Assembly: GCF_001299635.1 (NCBI RefSeq)
Contig: NZ_JRHN01000046.1
Coordinates: forward strand, 54,495-118,494
Direction: 5' to 3'
DNA from: Clostridioides difficile
GTDB lineage: Bacteria > Bacillota > Clostridia > Peptostreptococcales > Peptostreptococcaceae
DNA: 64,000 nucleotides
This document shows positions 28,159 through 38,138 of this stretch, in pieces. Below the pieces are notes generated by a model that made no database searches, was not told where the DNA came from, and worked only from the letters and a program-made list of their open reading frames with translations. Every line of letters starts with the position of its first letter. Position 1 is the stretch's first letter. A program made the translations under genes and the position numbers.

Positions 28159-29331
28159 TTATACCTCAAATTTATCTAAATTTAAAATAATTGTAGAAAT
28201 TAATTTCACCCTCTCAAACATCGAATTTACTAATGCGTATTCTCTTGATGTATGATTCCATTCTCCTCTTACACCAAAAGAACAGATTGTGGGAACGTTT
28301 GCAATTGTCAAATAACTAGCATCTGAACTACCTCCAAGTCTCTTAGCATTTAATTCTCCAAACCCATTTTCTTTAGATACTGTATTTACAAATTTATGAA
28401 ATCTCATAACATCTTCTGTAGTCTCAAATGCCATCATTTCGCTTATAAAGTCAACTTCTGTAGAAGTTCCATCTATATAAGTTTCTTTACATATTTCTCT
28501 AATTCTTTCTTTAACATTCTCCATTTCTTCCACTTTTTCAAATCTAAGGTCTACTTCTATATTACAATCTTCTGGAATAGAGTTTGATACTCTTCCTCCT
28601 TTAATTACACTTACACTTGCTGTAGTTCCAACCTCAAGATTGGTCAATTTCTGTATGCATAATATCTTATTTGCCATTTCTTCTATGGCATTTCTTCCAC
28701 CTTCAAAGTCATTACCTGCATGTGTCTCTACACCTTTTACATGTATATTACATCCTATTCTTCCTTTTCTACCTACACACAAGCTATTGTCTACTAATCC
28801 AGTTTCCATATTAAAAGCACAAAGACCACCTTTTGCTTCTTTTAATATAACTTCCCCACCAGTTGAATCCTTATGTCCTATCTCTTCATCCCCAGAAAAT
28901 ACTATTTTTATTGGTCTTTCTTTATACCCTATTTTATTTAAAGCTTTGATAACATATAAAGCAATTATTATTCCACCTTTCATATCTAAGACACCTGGTC
29001 CATATGCTTTTCCCTCTATTATTTTAAATGGATTTTTACCAAATGTACCTGTTTCAAACACAGTGTCCATATGTCCTGAAAAAATTATTGGCTTTTTATC
29101 TATATTAGAACCAAGTGTTCCTATAAGTGTGCTACCATTATCTCCAACATCCACTAGCTCACAATCTAAACCTTCCTTTTCAAACTCAAGCTTTAATCTA
29201 TCAGCCAACTTATTTACGCTTTCTTTGCAATGTGTATAGCTTTCCATATTGACAATCTCTTTCCATAATGAAACTATTTCTTCTTTATTCTCATCAACAA
29301 ACTCAGAAATCTCATTTAAATATGTATTCAT
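28159..29331 (-). CDS. M20-family metallopeptidase (carboxypeptidase G2 / ArgE / DapE-like)
   Basis: ATG 29331 follows AAGGAG by seven bases; the ATG five codons upstream overlaps it. The 390-residue cytoplasmic enzyme shows the M20 zinc site: His and Asp in FSGHMDTVF (near 90), Asp in GPGVLDMKGG (near 125), Glu-Glu in SGDEEIGHKDS (near 160) and a final His near the C-terminus (WNHTSREYA). A dimerisation domain lies between (about 190-300). Family members hydrolyse N-acyl or C-terminal amino acids. It is first in an operon with YjiH and YjiG, suggesting import and cleavage of small peptides or N-acyl amino acids. Confidence 0.88.
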   Translation of the reverse strand: MNTYLNEISEFVDENKEEIVSLWKEIVNMESYTHCKESVNKLADRLKLEFEKEGLDCELVDVGDNGSTLIGTLGSNIDKKPIIFSGHMDTVFETGTFGKNPFKIIEGKAYGPGVLDMKGGIIIALYVIKALNKIGYKERPIKIVFSGDEEIGHKDSTGGEVILKEAKGGLCAFNMETGLVDNSLCVGRKGRIGCNIHVKGVETHAGNDFEGGRNAIEEMANKILCIQKLTNLEVGTTASVSVIKGGRVSNSIPEDCNIEVDLRFEKVEEMENVKERIREICKETYIDGTSTEVDFISEMMAFETTEDVMRFHKFVNTVSKENGFGELNAKRLGGSSDASYLTIANVPTICSFGVRGEWNHTSREYALVNSMFERVKLISTIILNLDKFEV

Positions 29332-29593
29332 AATAATCTCCTTCATTCTTTAATAAAATATACTTATTTCCTAAAACTAAGCTTATTTTAGGAAATTTTA
29401 AAAGACTAGTCCTTAAATACAAAATATCACAATTATTTTTATCAGTCAACATTTTTTTCTGTATTTTTTATATTTTCTGATTTTTCTTTCAATTCTCGTT
29501 TCGTAAAATAAATTGACGCGTTTTATCTACTATTATAAAATGAGGATATAAATTGATTGATTATAATACTCTCGAAATCTTAAAGGAGGTTTT

Positions 29594-30955
29594 ATGAAAT
29601 ATAAAATTGGATTTTTAACAACATCTTATTTTATGTCAGACAAGTACAAACAAGCTCTTAAAGAACTAAAAAATATTTGTGAAATTACATTTATTGAACT
29701 CAAAGGAGAAAATCCTTTTAGTAATTTACCTAATATATACAATGAGCAAGTAGACAATTTCGATGGATTTGTATGTAGTGGTATAGTTCCATATAGTGAA
29801 CTTGTAATAAACATAAAGGACATAAAAGTACCATTGAACTTTTTAAAACTTGATGAAAGAGATTTTTATAAATACTTATTTAAGCTATTAAATAGCCATA
29901 AAGATATTGATTTTACAAAATCATTCATGGATTTTTTAAGAGAAGACAATAATTATTATGATATCTATTCATTAATAGATTCTAATAAATGCCCATATAC
30001 AATTAAAGATTTTAACATCCCTCAACCTGTGTATGACTTTAAGAAATTAAATGATAAGTTACTGGAGATACACTTGGATTTATTGAAAAATAATAAGATT
30101 AACCTTTCTTTTACTAGAAATTACATCATTAGTTGTGAACTTAATAAACTTGGACACGATTGTATTTATATGGTTCCATCCACAGAATCAATCTTAAATA
30201 CATTTAAATCTTTAGTAAACGAAATAACATTACAGAACTTAGACAAAAATAAATCTGCAACCTGCATAGTTACAGTAAACAGTTCAGAGTATATAAATGA
30301 AGATTTGATATTTAAAAATGATGAGATACAAAACCAAATATATAACACTATCTTAGATTCGCTATCAAGAAATGGTTTTTACGGTGTTCAAGTCAAAAAA
30401 AATGATATGAAAATAGAGATACATACCACTAAAGAAATGTTAAATAATATGACCAATAATTATACAGACTTTTTTATTTCAGAAGATTTAAAAGAAATTA
30501 AGTATAGCTTAAATATTGGTTGGGGTATTGGAAATACAAATATTCATGCAGAACAGAATGCTCGTCAAGCTAATGGTAAATCTGCTTCTTTAGGTGGAAA
30601 CTGTACTTTTATAGTAAATGATACTAATAATACAATAGGACCTTTATATTCAAATAAGAATTATCCTGATATTGAAGAAAGCTCATTAGCTAATAAGGTT
30701 GCTTCTTTTATACCTCTATCTAATACTAATGTATCTAAAATTATGTGCATGATTAATGATAGAAATTCAAATAATGTCTCAGCAGAAATACTATCAGACT
30801 ATATGAATATAACCCTTAGAAGTGCAAATAGAATATTGAGTATCTTATATAAAGCTGGAATTGCTACTATTGTAAATACAAAACTTGATAATCAAAGAGG
30901 AAGACCAAAAAAAATATATAAAATTGACTTCTTGTCTTTTTTAAATAATATGTAG
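29594..30955 (+). CDS. Unrecognised putative transcriptional regulator with C-terminal winged helix
   Basis: The 453-residue soluble protein has no family I can name. Residues 1-110 look like an alpha/beta sensing domain (KIGFLTTSYF start). A middle region (about 200-340) has an alternating strand pattern ending in GWGIGNTNIHAEQNARQA, reminiscent of nucleotide-cyclase-like folds but with no GGDEF motif. The last 70 residues are a probable winged helix (SAEILSDYMNITLRSANRIL and RGRPKKIYKID). It is divergent from the M20-YjiH-YjiG operon and so is the natural candidate for its regulator. AAGGAGG precedes the ATG. Confidence 0.6.
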   Translation: MKYKIGFLTTSYFMSDKYKQALKELKNICEITFIELKGENPFSNLPNIYNEQVDNFDGFVCSGIVPYSELVINIKDIKVPLNFLKLDERDFYKYLFKLLNSHKDIDFTKSFMDFLREDNNYYDIYSLIDSNKCPYTIKDFNIPQPVYDFKKLNDKLLEIHLDLLKNNKINLSFTRNYIISCELNKLGHDCIYMVPSTESILNTFKSLVNEITLQNLDKNKSATCIVTVNSSEYINEDLIFKNDEIQNQIYNTILDSLSRNGFYGVQVKKNDMKIEIHTTKEMLNNMTNNYTDFFISEDLKEIKYSLNIGWGIGNTNIHAEQNARQANGKSASLGGNCTFIVNDTNNTIGPLYSNKNYPDIEESSLANKVASFIPLSNTNVSKIMCMINDRNSNNVSAEILSDYMNITLRSANRILSILYKAGIATIVNTKLDNQRGRPKKIYKIDFLSFLNNM

Positions 30956-30991
30956 ATATTTAATTTAGTTAATAAAAAATTATATATCATC

Positions 30992-31025
30992 ATATCCACT
31001 ACAAACTATAATTTGTAGTGGATAT
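30992..31025 (+). terminator. Terminator after the unrecognised regulator
   Basis: A perfect 14-bp stem ATATCCACTACAAA / TTTGTAGTGGATAT with a 6-base loop is followed by TTTTTT on the plus strand. Confidence 0.88.
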
Positions 31026-31060
31026 TTTTTATATCATCACTTGTTACTAATTTTTTAAAT

Positions 31061-31894
31061 TCAATTATTTTTTTTAAACAGTTTATACCATCCTATTATC
31101 AGTAGAACAATAAATACAAGTGCATCTATAAAGAGAATTACTGGAACATGTTCGACAATATTATATATAAAAAGTATAGAGAATACTTCTACAGACAAAG
31201 CTACAAAACACACAAAATTCGTTAAATAATCTGCAATAATATCAATATGAAAAGTATGTATTTGTAACCATCTCCATATAAATGGACGTAAAAGAAATCT
31301 AAACACAACACAAACAACAGGATATGCATAAATAAATTTTTTATCTACATAATTAGCCACTCCATTATTCCATTGCACAGGAATCTGGGATGGCAACTTT
31401 GGAAATACTATTATTGCAATCAGCAAACATGCAAGAGTAATAACTCCCCATGTAAATTTTCCTCCCCACATATATAAGAAGCTTACAGAATCTAGTTTGA
31501 AAATAGGTCTGTTTTTATTCCAGTATTCTGGCAACTTATTTATGTATTCTTCTACTTTTAAATTTAAATAAGTTAATTCCTCAGACTTTAACATTTTCTT
31601 ACACATACTTTTAGCATTTTCTAAATCGGATATTTGAGTTTTAAGAACTTGCTCTTGTTTTTCAAGAACTTCATATAAAGATACTTTCTGTAATATAATA
31701 TTACGGATATCCTCAATAGAAATTCCCAATGTACGTAAATATGCAATTTTTTTGATGTCCTCCACATTTTCCTCTGAATATTCCCTATATCCATTATTTT
31801 CATTACGAATTGGTTTAATTAAAAACTCTTTCTCATAAAAACGAATATTAGAACGAGCCAATCCTGTTTTTTCTTCAACTTCTTTAATTGTCAT
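31061..31894 (-). CDS. MerR-family regulator fused to a membrane domain
   Basis: ATG 31894 follows GAAGGAG at about nine bases; the upstream ATG overlaps the site. The 277-residue protein begins with a MerR helix-turn-helix (MTIKEVEEKTGLARSNIRFYEKE) and its dimerisation coiled coil (to about 115), then has at least four membrane spans (about 150-270) with the DUF1648-like segment PSQIPVQWNNGVANYVDK near 185. A DNA-binding head joined to an SdpI-like membrane domain suggests that it senses an envelope signal directly. No target operon is obvious beside it. Confidence 0.75.
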   Translation of the reverse strand: MTIKEVEEKTGLARSNIRFYEKEFLIKPIRNENNGYREYSEENVEDIKKIAYLRTLGISIEDIRNIILQKVSLYEVLEKQEQVLKTQISDLENAKSMCKKMLKSEELTYLNLKVEEYINKLPEYWNKNRPIFKLDSVSFLYMWGGKFTWGVITLACLLIAIIVFPKLPSQIPVQWNNGVANYVDKKFIYAYPVVCVVFRFLLRPFIWRWLQIHTFHIDIIADYLTNFVCFVALSVEVFSILFIYNIVEHVPVILFIDALVFIVLLIIGWYKLFKKNN

Positions 31895-32122
31895 TTTTAA
31901 ACATCTCCTTCCCATTCTGCTAAACTATAACTATGCTCTAGTTTTATATCCATTCATTTTTTATGTAGAAGTATTTATGATATCTTAAAAGCAAGTTCCT
32001 TATCTACTATAAATTTTCATACAATACTCTATTTTTCTATATTTAAAACTATATTATTTTCTATAAAGTACTCTATAAACAAGGTTTACAGTCAAGTATT
32101 TTTATTATTTTTTTGATTTCAT

Positions 32123-32159
32123 AAAAAAAGCATAACAAATCATTTGCCATGCTTTTTTA
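32123..32159 (-). terminator. Terminator after the flavodoxin-like gene
   Basis: On the minus strand AAAAAAGCATGGCAAATG pairs with CATTTGTTATGCTTTTTT-like sequence (two wobble or mismatched pairs) and a run of seven T residues follows. Confidence 0.75.
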
Positions 32160-32195
32160 TTAGACTATAGATTCTATAAACTTAGAGTGTAACTA

Positions 32196-32729
32196 TTACA
32201 TAATAGTATTAACCTTACTCATCACATCTTTTGCAAATATGATAGCTTCACTTATCTCTTGCTCATCTGGATGACTTTGAGACTCTTCATGATTATTTAA
32301 CTGTTCACGAATATGCTCATTCTCAGGATGAAGCTTTAACATCTCTTCATATTTTACTTTTAACTCTTTTGCTATCTTCCCTTGGCATATAAATGAACCT
32401 AAGTTTTCATTATCTTTTGAAACGATTGATTCAACCTTTTCTATAATACTAGCACCATAACTTCCCTTTGTACTAGCTCCCATTGTTCCAAATAGAGCTA
32501 TCTTTTTGTTATGAATATTTTCAAGTACTTGTTTTGAATTTTTATCACAAATTCCTTTATCCACCCAATACCCTAGGAATACTATATCATAATTTTCATA
32601 GTTAATACTCTCATCAACTAATTCACTTATGTTTTTAATGTCTTTTTCTCCTTGTATTGCATCATATATAGAATAAGCAATTTTTTTAGTATTTCCAGTT
32701 AAACTTGAATATAAAATTAAACTTTTCAT
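32196..32729 (-). CDS. Flavodoxin-family protein
   Basis: The 177-residue protein starts with the FMN phosphate-binding loop SSLTGNTKKIA (near residue 8) and has the second flavin region IALFGTMGASTKGSYG. It is longer than simple flavodoxins by a ~40-residue charged C-terminal part. It follows a flavin oxidoreductase and a MarR regulator on the same strand, 90 bases downstream, suggesting a small redox operon. Confidence 0.82.
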   Translation of the reverse strand: MKSLILYSSLTGNTKKIAYSIYDAIQGEKDIKNISELVDESINYENYDIVFLGYWVDKGICDKNSKQVLENIHNKKIALFGTMGASTKGSYGASIIEKVESIVSKDNENLGSFICQGKIAKELKVKYEEMLKLHPENEHIREQLNNHEESQSHPDEQEISEAIIFAKDVMSKVNTIM

Positions 32730-32819
32730 GATATATCCTCCTCTTTATCTATACACTTATCTCATCTTAGTGAAAACATATTAATTATGAATATGTTTTT
32801 TAATTTCTATAAACATAGT

Positions 32820-34362
<1,543 letters not shown>

Positions 34363-34666
34363 CTTAAATTTCCCCTCTATAATTTCAATTTATTTGACTA
34401 TATCAACTATATTATATTAAACAATTAATCTAGTCAAGAATATTTTACTTTATTAACATAACTTTTATTAATTTTTTATAAAACTCTTTTGCTAAATAAT
34501 TATGATTAAGTTGAAACTGGAATTTTTAATACTTAGCACACATAAATATATTTTATATAAAAGTTTATATTTTCAAACAAATAATTTTTCGAAAATTGTC
34601 TAAATTCTGTAAAAATATGGTACTATATACATAGGCAATATAAATCTATAAAAAGGAGTGTTACAT
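34363..34666. other. Divergent promoter region
   Basis: This 304-base AT-rich spacer separates the MarR operon from the aminotransferase gene. It contains the TTGACTATATC-type palindromic segment at 34393-34412, which could be a MarR operator, but I see no convincing second copy or RNA structure. Confidence 0.3.
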
Positions 34667-35857
34667 ATGATATCTAATAAAATGCAAACTTTAGTTGCAA
34701 ATAGCTCTGTTATAAGAGCTATGTTTGAAGAAGGAAAAAAACTTTCTGATATTTATGGAGAAGAAAATGTTTTTGATTTTAGTATAGGAAATCCAAGTGT
34801 TGAACCTCCAGAAACTATTAAAGCAGTTATAAATGATATTTTAAATGAAGAATCTCCAAATCTAGTTCATGGATACATGAATAATTCAGGATATGAAGAT
34901 GTAAGAGATGCTATTGCTGAACATATAAATAAAAAAGACGGGTTAAACCTTACAAGAGAAAATTTAATTATGACTTGTGGTGCTGCTGGTGGTCTAAATA
35001 TTATTTTAAAAACTCTTTTGAATCCTGATGATGAAGTTATTGCTTTTGCTCCATATTTTGGTGAGTATAAAAACTATACAGAGAACTATGATGGAAAATT
35101 AATAGAAGTACCTACAAATATAGAAACTTTTGAACCAGATTTAGATGCGTTGAAAAATGCCATTACTTCAAAAACAAGAGCTTTAATAATAAACACTCCA
35201 AATAATCCTACTGGTGTTATATATTCTGAAGAATTATTAAAAGACCTTGGAGAACTATTAAACTCAAAGCAAAAAGAATTAAATACAAATATATATCTAA
35301 TTTCTGATGAACCATATAGAGAAATAATTTATGATGGTGCTAAAGTACCTTGTGTACTAAAATACTATAGAAATTCATTTATAGGATACTCTTATAGTAA
35401 ATCATTATCTCTACCTGGTGAACGTATTGGATATATTGTTGCTAATGGACAAATGGATGATTTTGATGATGTTATGTCTTCATTAAATGTTGCAAATAGA
35501 ATACTTGGATTTGTAAATGCTCCTTCTCTTTTCCAAAGAGTTATTGCAAGAAGTTTAGATGCTGAAGTTGATGTAAATATTTATAAAAAGAATTTTGACC
35601 TTTTATATAATAGCTTAATAGATATGGGATTTTCTTGTGTTAAACCTAGTGGTACATTCTATTTATTCCCAAAAGCTCCAATTGAAGATGATAAAAAATT
35701 CTGCAATGATGCAAAACAGTTTAATTTATTATTAGTACCAGGTTCTTCTTTTGGTTGTCCAGGCCACTTTAGAGTATCATATTGTGTGTCTTATGACAAA
35801 GTTAAAAGCTCTTTGCCAGCATTTGAAAAATTAGCTAAACTTTATAATTTAAAATAA
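34667..35857 (+). CDS. PLP-dependent class I/II aminotransferase
   Basis: ATG 34667 is eight bases after AAAAGGAG; a GTG three codons upstream is part of the ribosome site. The 396-residue enzyme shows family landmarks: FSIGNPSVEPP near 40, TCGAAGGLNIIL near 105, NTPNNPTGVIY near 180, SDEPYREI near 215 and the PLP Lys in YSYSKSLSLPGERIGY near 245. It belongs to the aspartate/alanine-type group; the amino donor cannot be told. It has its own promoter region and terminator. Confidence 0.9.
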   Translation: MISNKMQTLVANSSVIRAMFEEGKKLSDIYGEENVFDFSIGNPSVEPPETIKAVINDILNEESPNLVHGYMNNSGYEDVRDAIAEHINKKDGLNLTRENLIMTCGAAGGLNIILKTLLNPDDEVIAFAPYFGEYKNYTENYDGKLIEVPTNIETFEPDLDALKNAITSKTRALIINTPNNPTGVIYSEELLKDLGELLNSKQKELNTNIYLISDEPYREIIYDGAKVPCVLKYYRNSFIGYSYSKSLSLPGERIGYIVANGQMDDFDDVMSSLNVANRILGFVNAPSLFQRVIARSLDAEVDVNIYKKNFDLLYNSLIDMGFSCVKPSGTFYLFPKAPIEDDKKFCNDAKQFNLLLVPGSSFGCPGHFRVSYCVSYDKVKSSLPAFEKLAKLYNLK

Positions 35858-35881
35858 TTAAATAAGGTAATTCAAATAATT

Positions 35882-35927
35882 AACTACCTTAGTTTAGAAT
35901 CTAAGTATTCTATACTAAGGTAGTTTA
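35882..35927 (+). terminator. Terminator after the aminotransferase
   Basis: AACTACCTTAGTTTAGAAT pairs with ATTCTATACTAAGGTAGTT (one mismatch) around a 6-base loop, followed by a T-rich tract. Confidence 0.8.
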
Positions 35928-36023
35928 TAATTTTATGTACTATATTTTATATACCATATTATACCAATATACTTGAATATTGTAATCTATAGTACTAATA
36001 TAAATTACAAGGAGGTGTTTGAC

Positions 36024-36986
36024 TTGAAAAAAGGTTATGTTTATATCATACTGACTACCCTATTTTTTAGTTCAATGGAAATTAGTCTAAAAACTGTTAC
36101 TAATGACTTTAATCCCTTACAAATAACTTTATCAAGATTTTTTGTTGGTGGTTTAGTCTTACTACCTTTTGCCATAAAAAGATTAAAATCTCTTAATCTT
36201 TCTATTACAAAATCAGACCTAAAATACTTTGCATTTCTAGGTTTTATGTGTGTAGTTGTGAGTATGTCATTGTACCAGCTGGCTGTTCTAAACACAAAAG
36301 CATCTGTAGTTGCTGTTTTGTTTAGTTGTAATCCAGTATTTGTAATGCTTTTAGCTTACTTAATTTTAAAGGAAAAAATATATAGGCACAATGTAATTTC
36401 ACTTATATTAGAAGTGCTTGGAATTATAGTTATCATAAATCCATTGCATACAAAATTAACTCTTAGTGGAATATTCCTGACATTATCTTCTGCTATCATT
36501 TTTTCAATGTATACTGTATTTGGTAAAAGGAAAACGTTAAAATTTGGTGGGATAGTTGTAACTTGCTTTAGTTTTATATTTGGAAGTTTAGAAATGTTAA
36601 TATTAGTTTTGCTTACTAAAATTAATTTTATAACAGATATTTTAAATAAAAATAAACTCCATGTATTTGCAAATATCCCTATTTTTAGTGGCTATACTTT
36701 ACACAATATGCCTATTATGATTTATGTATTTGTATTCGTCACAGGTGTTGGTTATGCACTTTACTTTATGGCAATGGAGGCTACATCTACTAGTCTTACG
36801 TCTTTAGTATTCTTCTTTAAGCCAGTAATCTCTCCAATACTAGCATTATTAATACTTAAAGAAATTATCCCCATTAACATGATTATAGGAATTTTGTTGA
36901 TAGTAATTGGTTCAATAATTTCTATTATACCTACGATAATTACTCAAGCACATAATAAGCACGTTGAAGCCTTGTATAAGGAGTAG
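36024..36986 (+). CDS. EamA-family (DMT superfamily) transporter
   Basis: The start is taken as TTG 36024, seven bases after AAGGAGGT, giving a 320-residue protein that begins LKKGYVYIILTTLFFSS; an ATG 17 codons upstream has no ribosome site. Ten membrane spans form the two EamA repeats (about 1-145 and 155-300). Such proteins export amino acids or other metabolites. It follows the aminotransferase but a strong terminator separates them. Confidence 0.85.
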   Translation: MKKGYVYIILTTLFFSSMEISLKTVTNDFNPLQITLSRFFVGGLVLLPFAIKRLKSLNLSITKSDLKYFAFLGFMCVVVSMSLYQLAVLNTKASVVAVLFSCNPVFVMLLAYLILKEKIYRHNVISLILEVLGIIVIINPLHTKLTLSGIFLTLSSAIIFSMYTVFGKRKTLKFGGIVVTCFSFIFGSLEMLILVLLTKINFITDILNKNKLHVFANIPIFSGYTLHNMPIMIYVFVFVTGVGYALYFMAMEATSTSLTSLVFFFKPVISPILALLILKEIIPINMIIGILLIVIGSIISIIPTIITQAHNKHVEALYKE

Positions 36987-37046
36987 TAACTTATAATCTA
37001 TCATAATATACATAAGACAAATTTATTAGTCTTAAACGAAATATAA

Positions 37047-37074
37047 AAGAGATGCTATCATAATAGCATCTCTT
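37047..37074. terminator. Bidirectional terminator
   Basis: AAGAGATGCTAT and ATAGCATCTCTT form a perfect 12-bp stem with a 4-base loop and T-rich flanks, between the convergent EamA and PPEP-1 genes. Confidence 0.8.
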
Positions 37075-37106
37075 AATTTATATTTATTTTAAATTTTTTA
37101 AATTCT

Positions 37107-37769
37107 CTATTTAGCTAAGTTTTGTAAAAAACTATAAGTTTGTGGACAAGCTGCTTTTAATTTACTATTTGTATCTTGATTTAAATAATAATATGCAAAT
37201 GCTTCTGCGAAGAATTCTTCTGGATATACACCTAAGTAATTTACATTACCTAAAGAACGTCCTTCTTTAGCAAATATTTGTTTAAATTGTGCTGATTTAG
37301 AAATATCATTTAATGCTATATGGTCTACTGCATGTGCTGTTTCATGTAATTCTAAGTTTATTGCATCATGACCTTTACCTTTGTTACTAAATCCTATTCT
37401 AAGAGCTACTGAACTTCCACCTAAACCAGGAACATCATCCCAAGTTTTTCCAGTGCCTTCCCAACCCTTAGGAACTACACCTTTTAAATAAGCGTATTCT
37501 TTTTCATCTGTTAACTTTCCACTTAATAATTTTATTTTTAAATTATCTTGTTTTAAAGCACTTAAATATTTTCCATCTATATTTGCTAATCTACTTACCA
37601 TAGCGTTAGCTTCATTTTTATTGTAATTTCCAGCTGGAAGAACCACTATTTGATTAAGTGTTTCTTTATTTTTTTGTACATTTACATTATCTGCATGTGC
37701 ACTTACTGGAACTGAACTTATTAAGAATATTGACATTATAGCGATTAATAACTTTTTACTTGTTTTCAT
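37107..37769 (-). CDS. zmp1: Pro-Pro endopeptidase PPEP-1 (zinc metalloprotease Zmp1, CD2830)
   Basis: The 220-residue secreted protease has a signal peptide ending SAHA near residue 26 and the zinc motif HETAH (near 142) with a downstream Glu and Tyr (PEEFFAEAFAYYYLN near 185). Length and sequence match PPEP-1, which cleaves between two prolines in VNPPVP-type sites, releasing the surface adhesin encoded next door (38139-41054). Its leader carries a c-di-GMP-I riboswitch and terminator, so it is made when c-di-GMP is low, the motile state. This is established in C. difficile. Confidence 0.96.
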   Translation of the reverse strand: MKTSKKLLIAIMSIFLISSVPVSAHADNVNVQKNKETLNQIVVLPAGNYNKNEANAMVSRLANIDGKYLSALKQDNLKIKLLSGKLTDEKEYAYLKGVVPKGWEGTGKTWDDVPGLGGSSVALRIGFSNKGKGHDAINLELHETAHAVDHIALNDISKSAQFKQIFAKEGRSLGNVNYLGVYPEEFFAEAFAYYYLNQDTNSKLKAACPQTYSFLQNLAK

Positions 37770-37818
37770 ATTATTCCCTCCTTTGAGTTAGGCCGGGAGT
37801 AATAAATTTCAAAATAAA

Positions 37819-37840
37819 AAAGATACCCAAGAGTATCTTT
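37819..37840 (-). terminator. Terminator of the zmp1 riboswitch
   Basis: On the minus strand AAAGATAC and GTATCTTT form a perfect 8-bp stem, 6-base loop, followed by TTTTTT-rich sequence. It lies between the aptamer and the zmp1 start. Confidence 0.85.
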
Positions 37841-37869
37841 GTATATACAAAAAGAAATTTTTACTCTTT

Positions 37870-37950
37870 TCGGCAACTGGCTGGCGTAGTTTACTAAACT
37901 TTAGCCCCTATAGCTTTGCGTGACTAGGTTTCCCTAGTTTTGCCTCATTT
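37870..37950 (-). promoter_or_regulatory. c-di-GMP-I riboswitch of zmp1
   Basis: On the minus strand the GEMM-I signature is complete: GGCAAAACTAGGGAAACCTAG, GACGCAAAGCTATAGGGGCTAAAG (with the conserved CACGCAAAGC core) and CAGCCAGTTGCCG closing the second helix. This is the well-known OFF switch of CD2830: c-di-GMP binding favours the terminator at 37819-37840. Confidence 0.95.
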
Positions 37951-37964
37951 AATTTTATATTTAT

Positions 37965-37993
37965 ATTATAGCTTATATATTTCTAATTGTCTA
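37965..37993 (-). promoter_or_regulatory. Promoter of the zmp1 leader
   Basis: TAGACA (37988-37993) and a perfect TATAAT (37965-37970) are 17 bases apart on the minus strand. Transcription would begin just before the riboswitch aptamer. Confidence 0.7.
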
Positions 37994-38051
37994 TAGTTTT
38001 TTGGATTTTTTTTCTAAAACATTATTATTTTTTTACATAATCTTTCAAAAA

Positions 38052-38107
38052 AAAATATCTTCTAACAATATTTTCACTCTTAAATATTGTTTTAGAAGAT
38101 ATTTTTT
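38052..38107 (-). terminator. Terminator after the adhesin gene
   Basis: AAAAAATATCTTCTAA pairs with TTAGAAGATATTTTTT and the inner CAATATTT/AAATATTG continues the stem; T residues follow on the minus strand. Confidence 0.8.
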
Positions 38108-38138
38108 AATATTACTTATATTTTAATAATGTTAGGGT

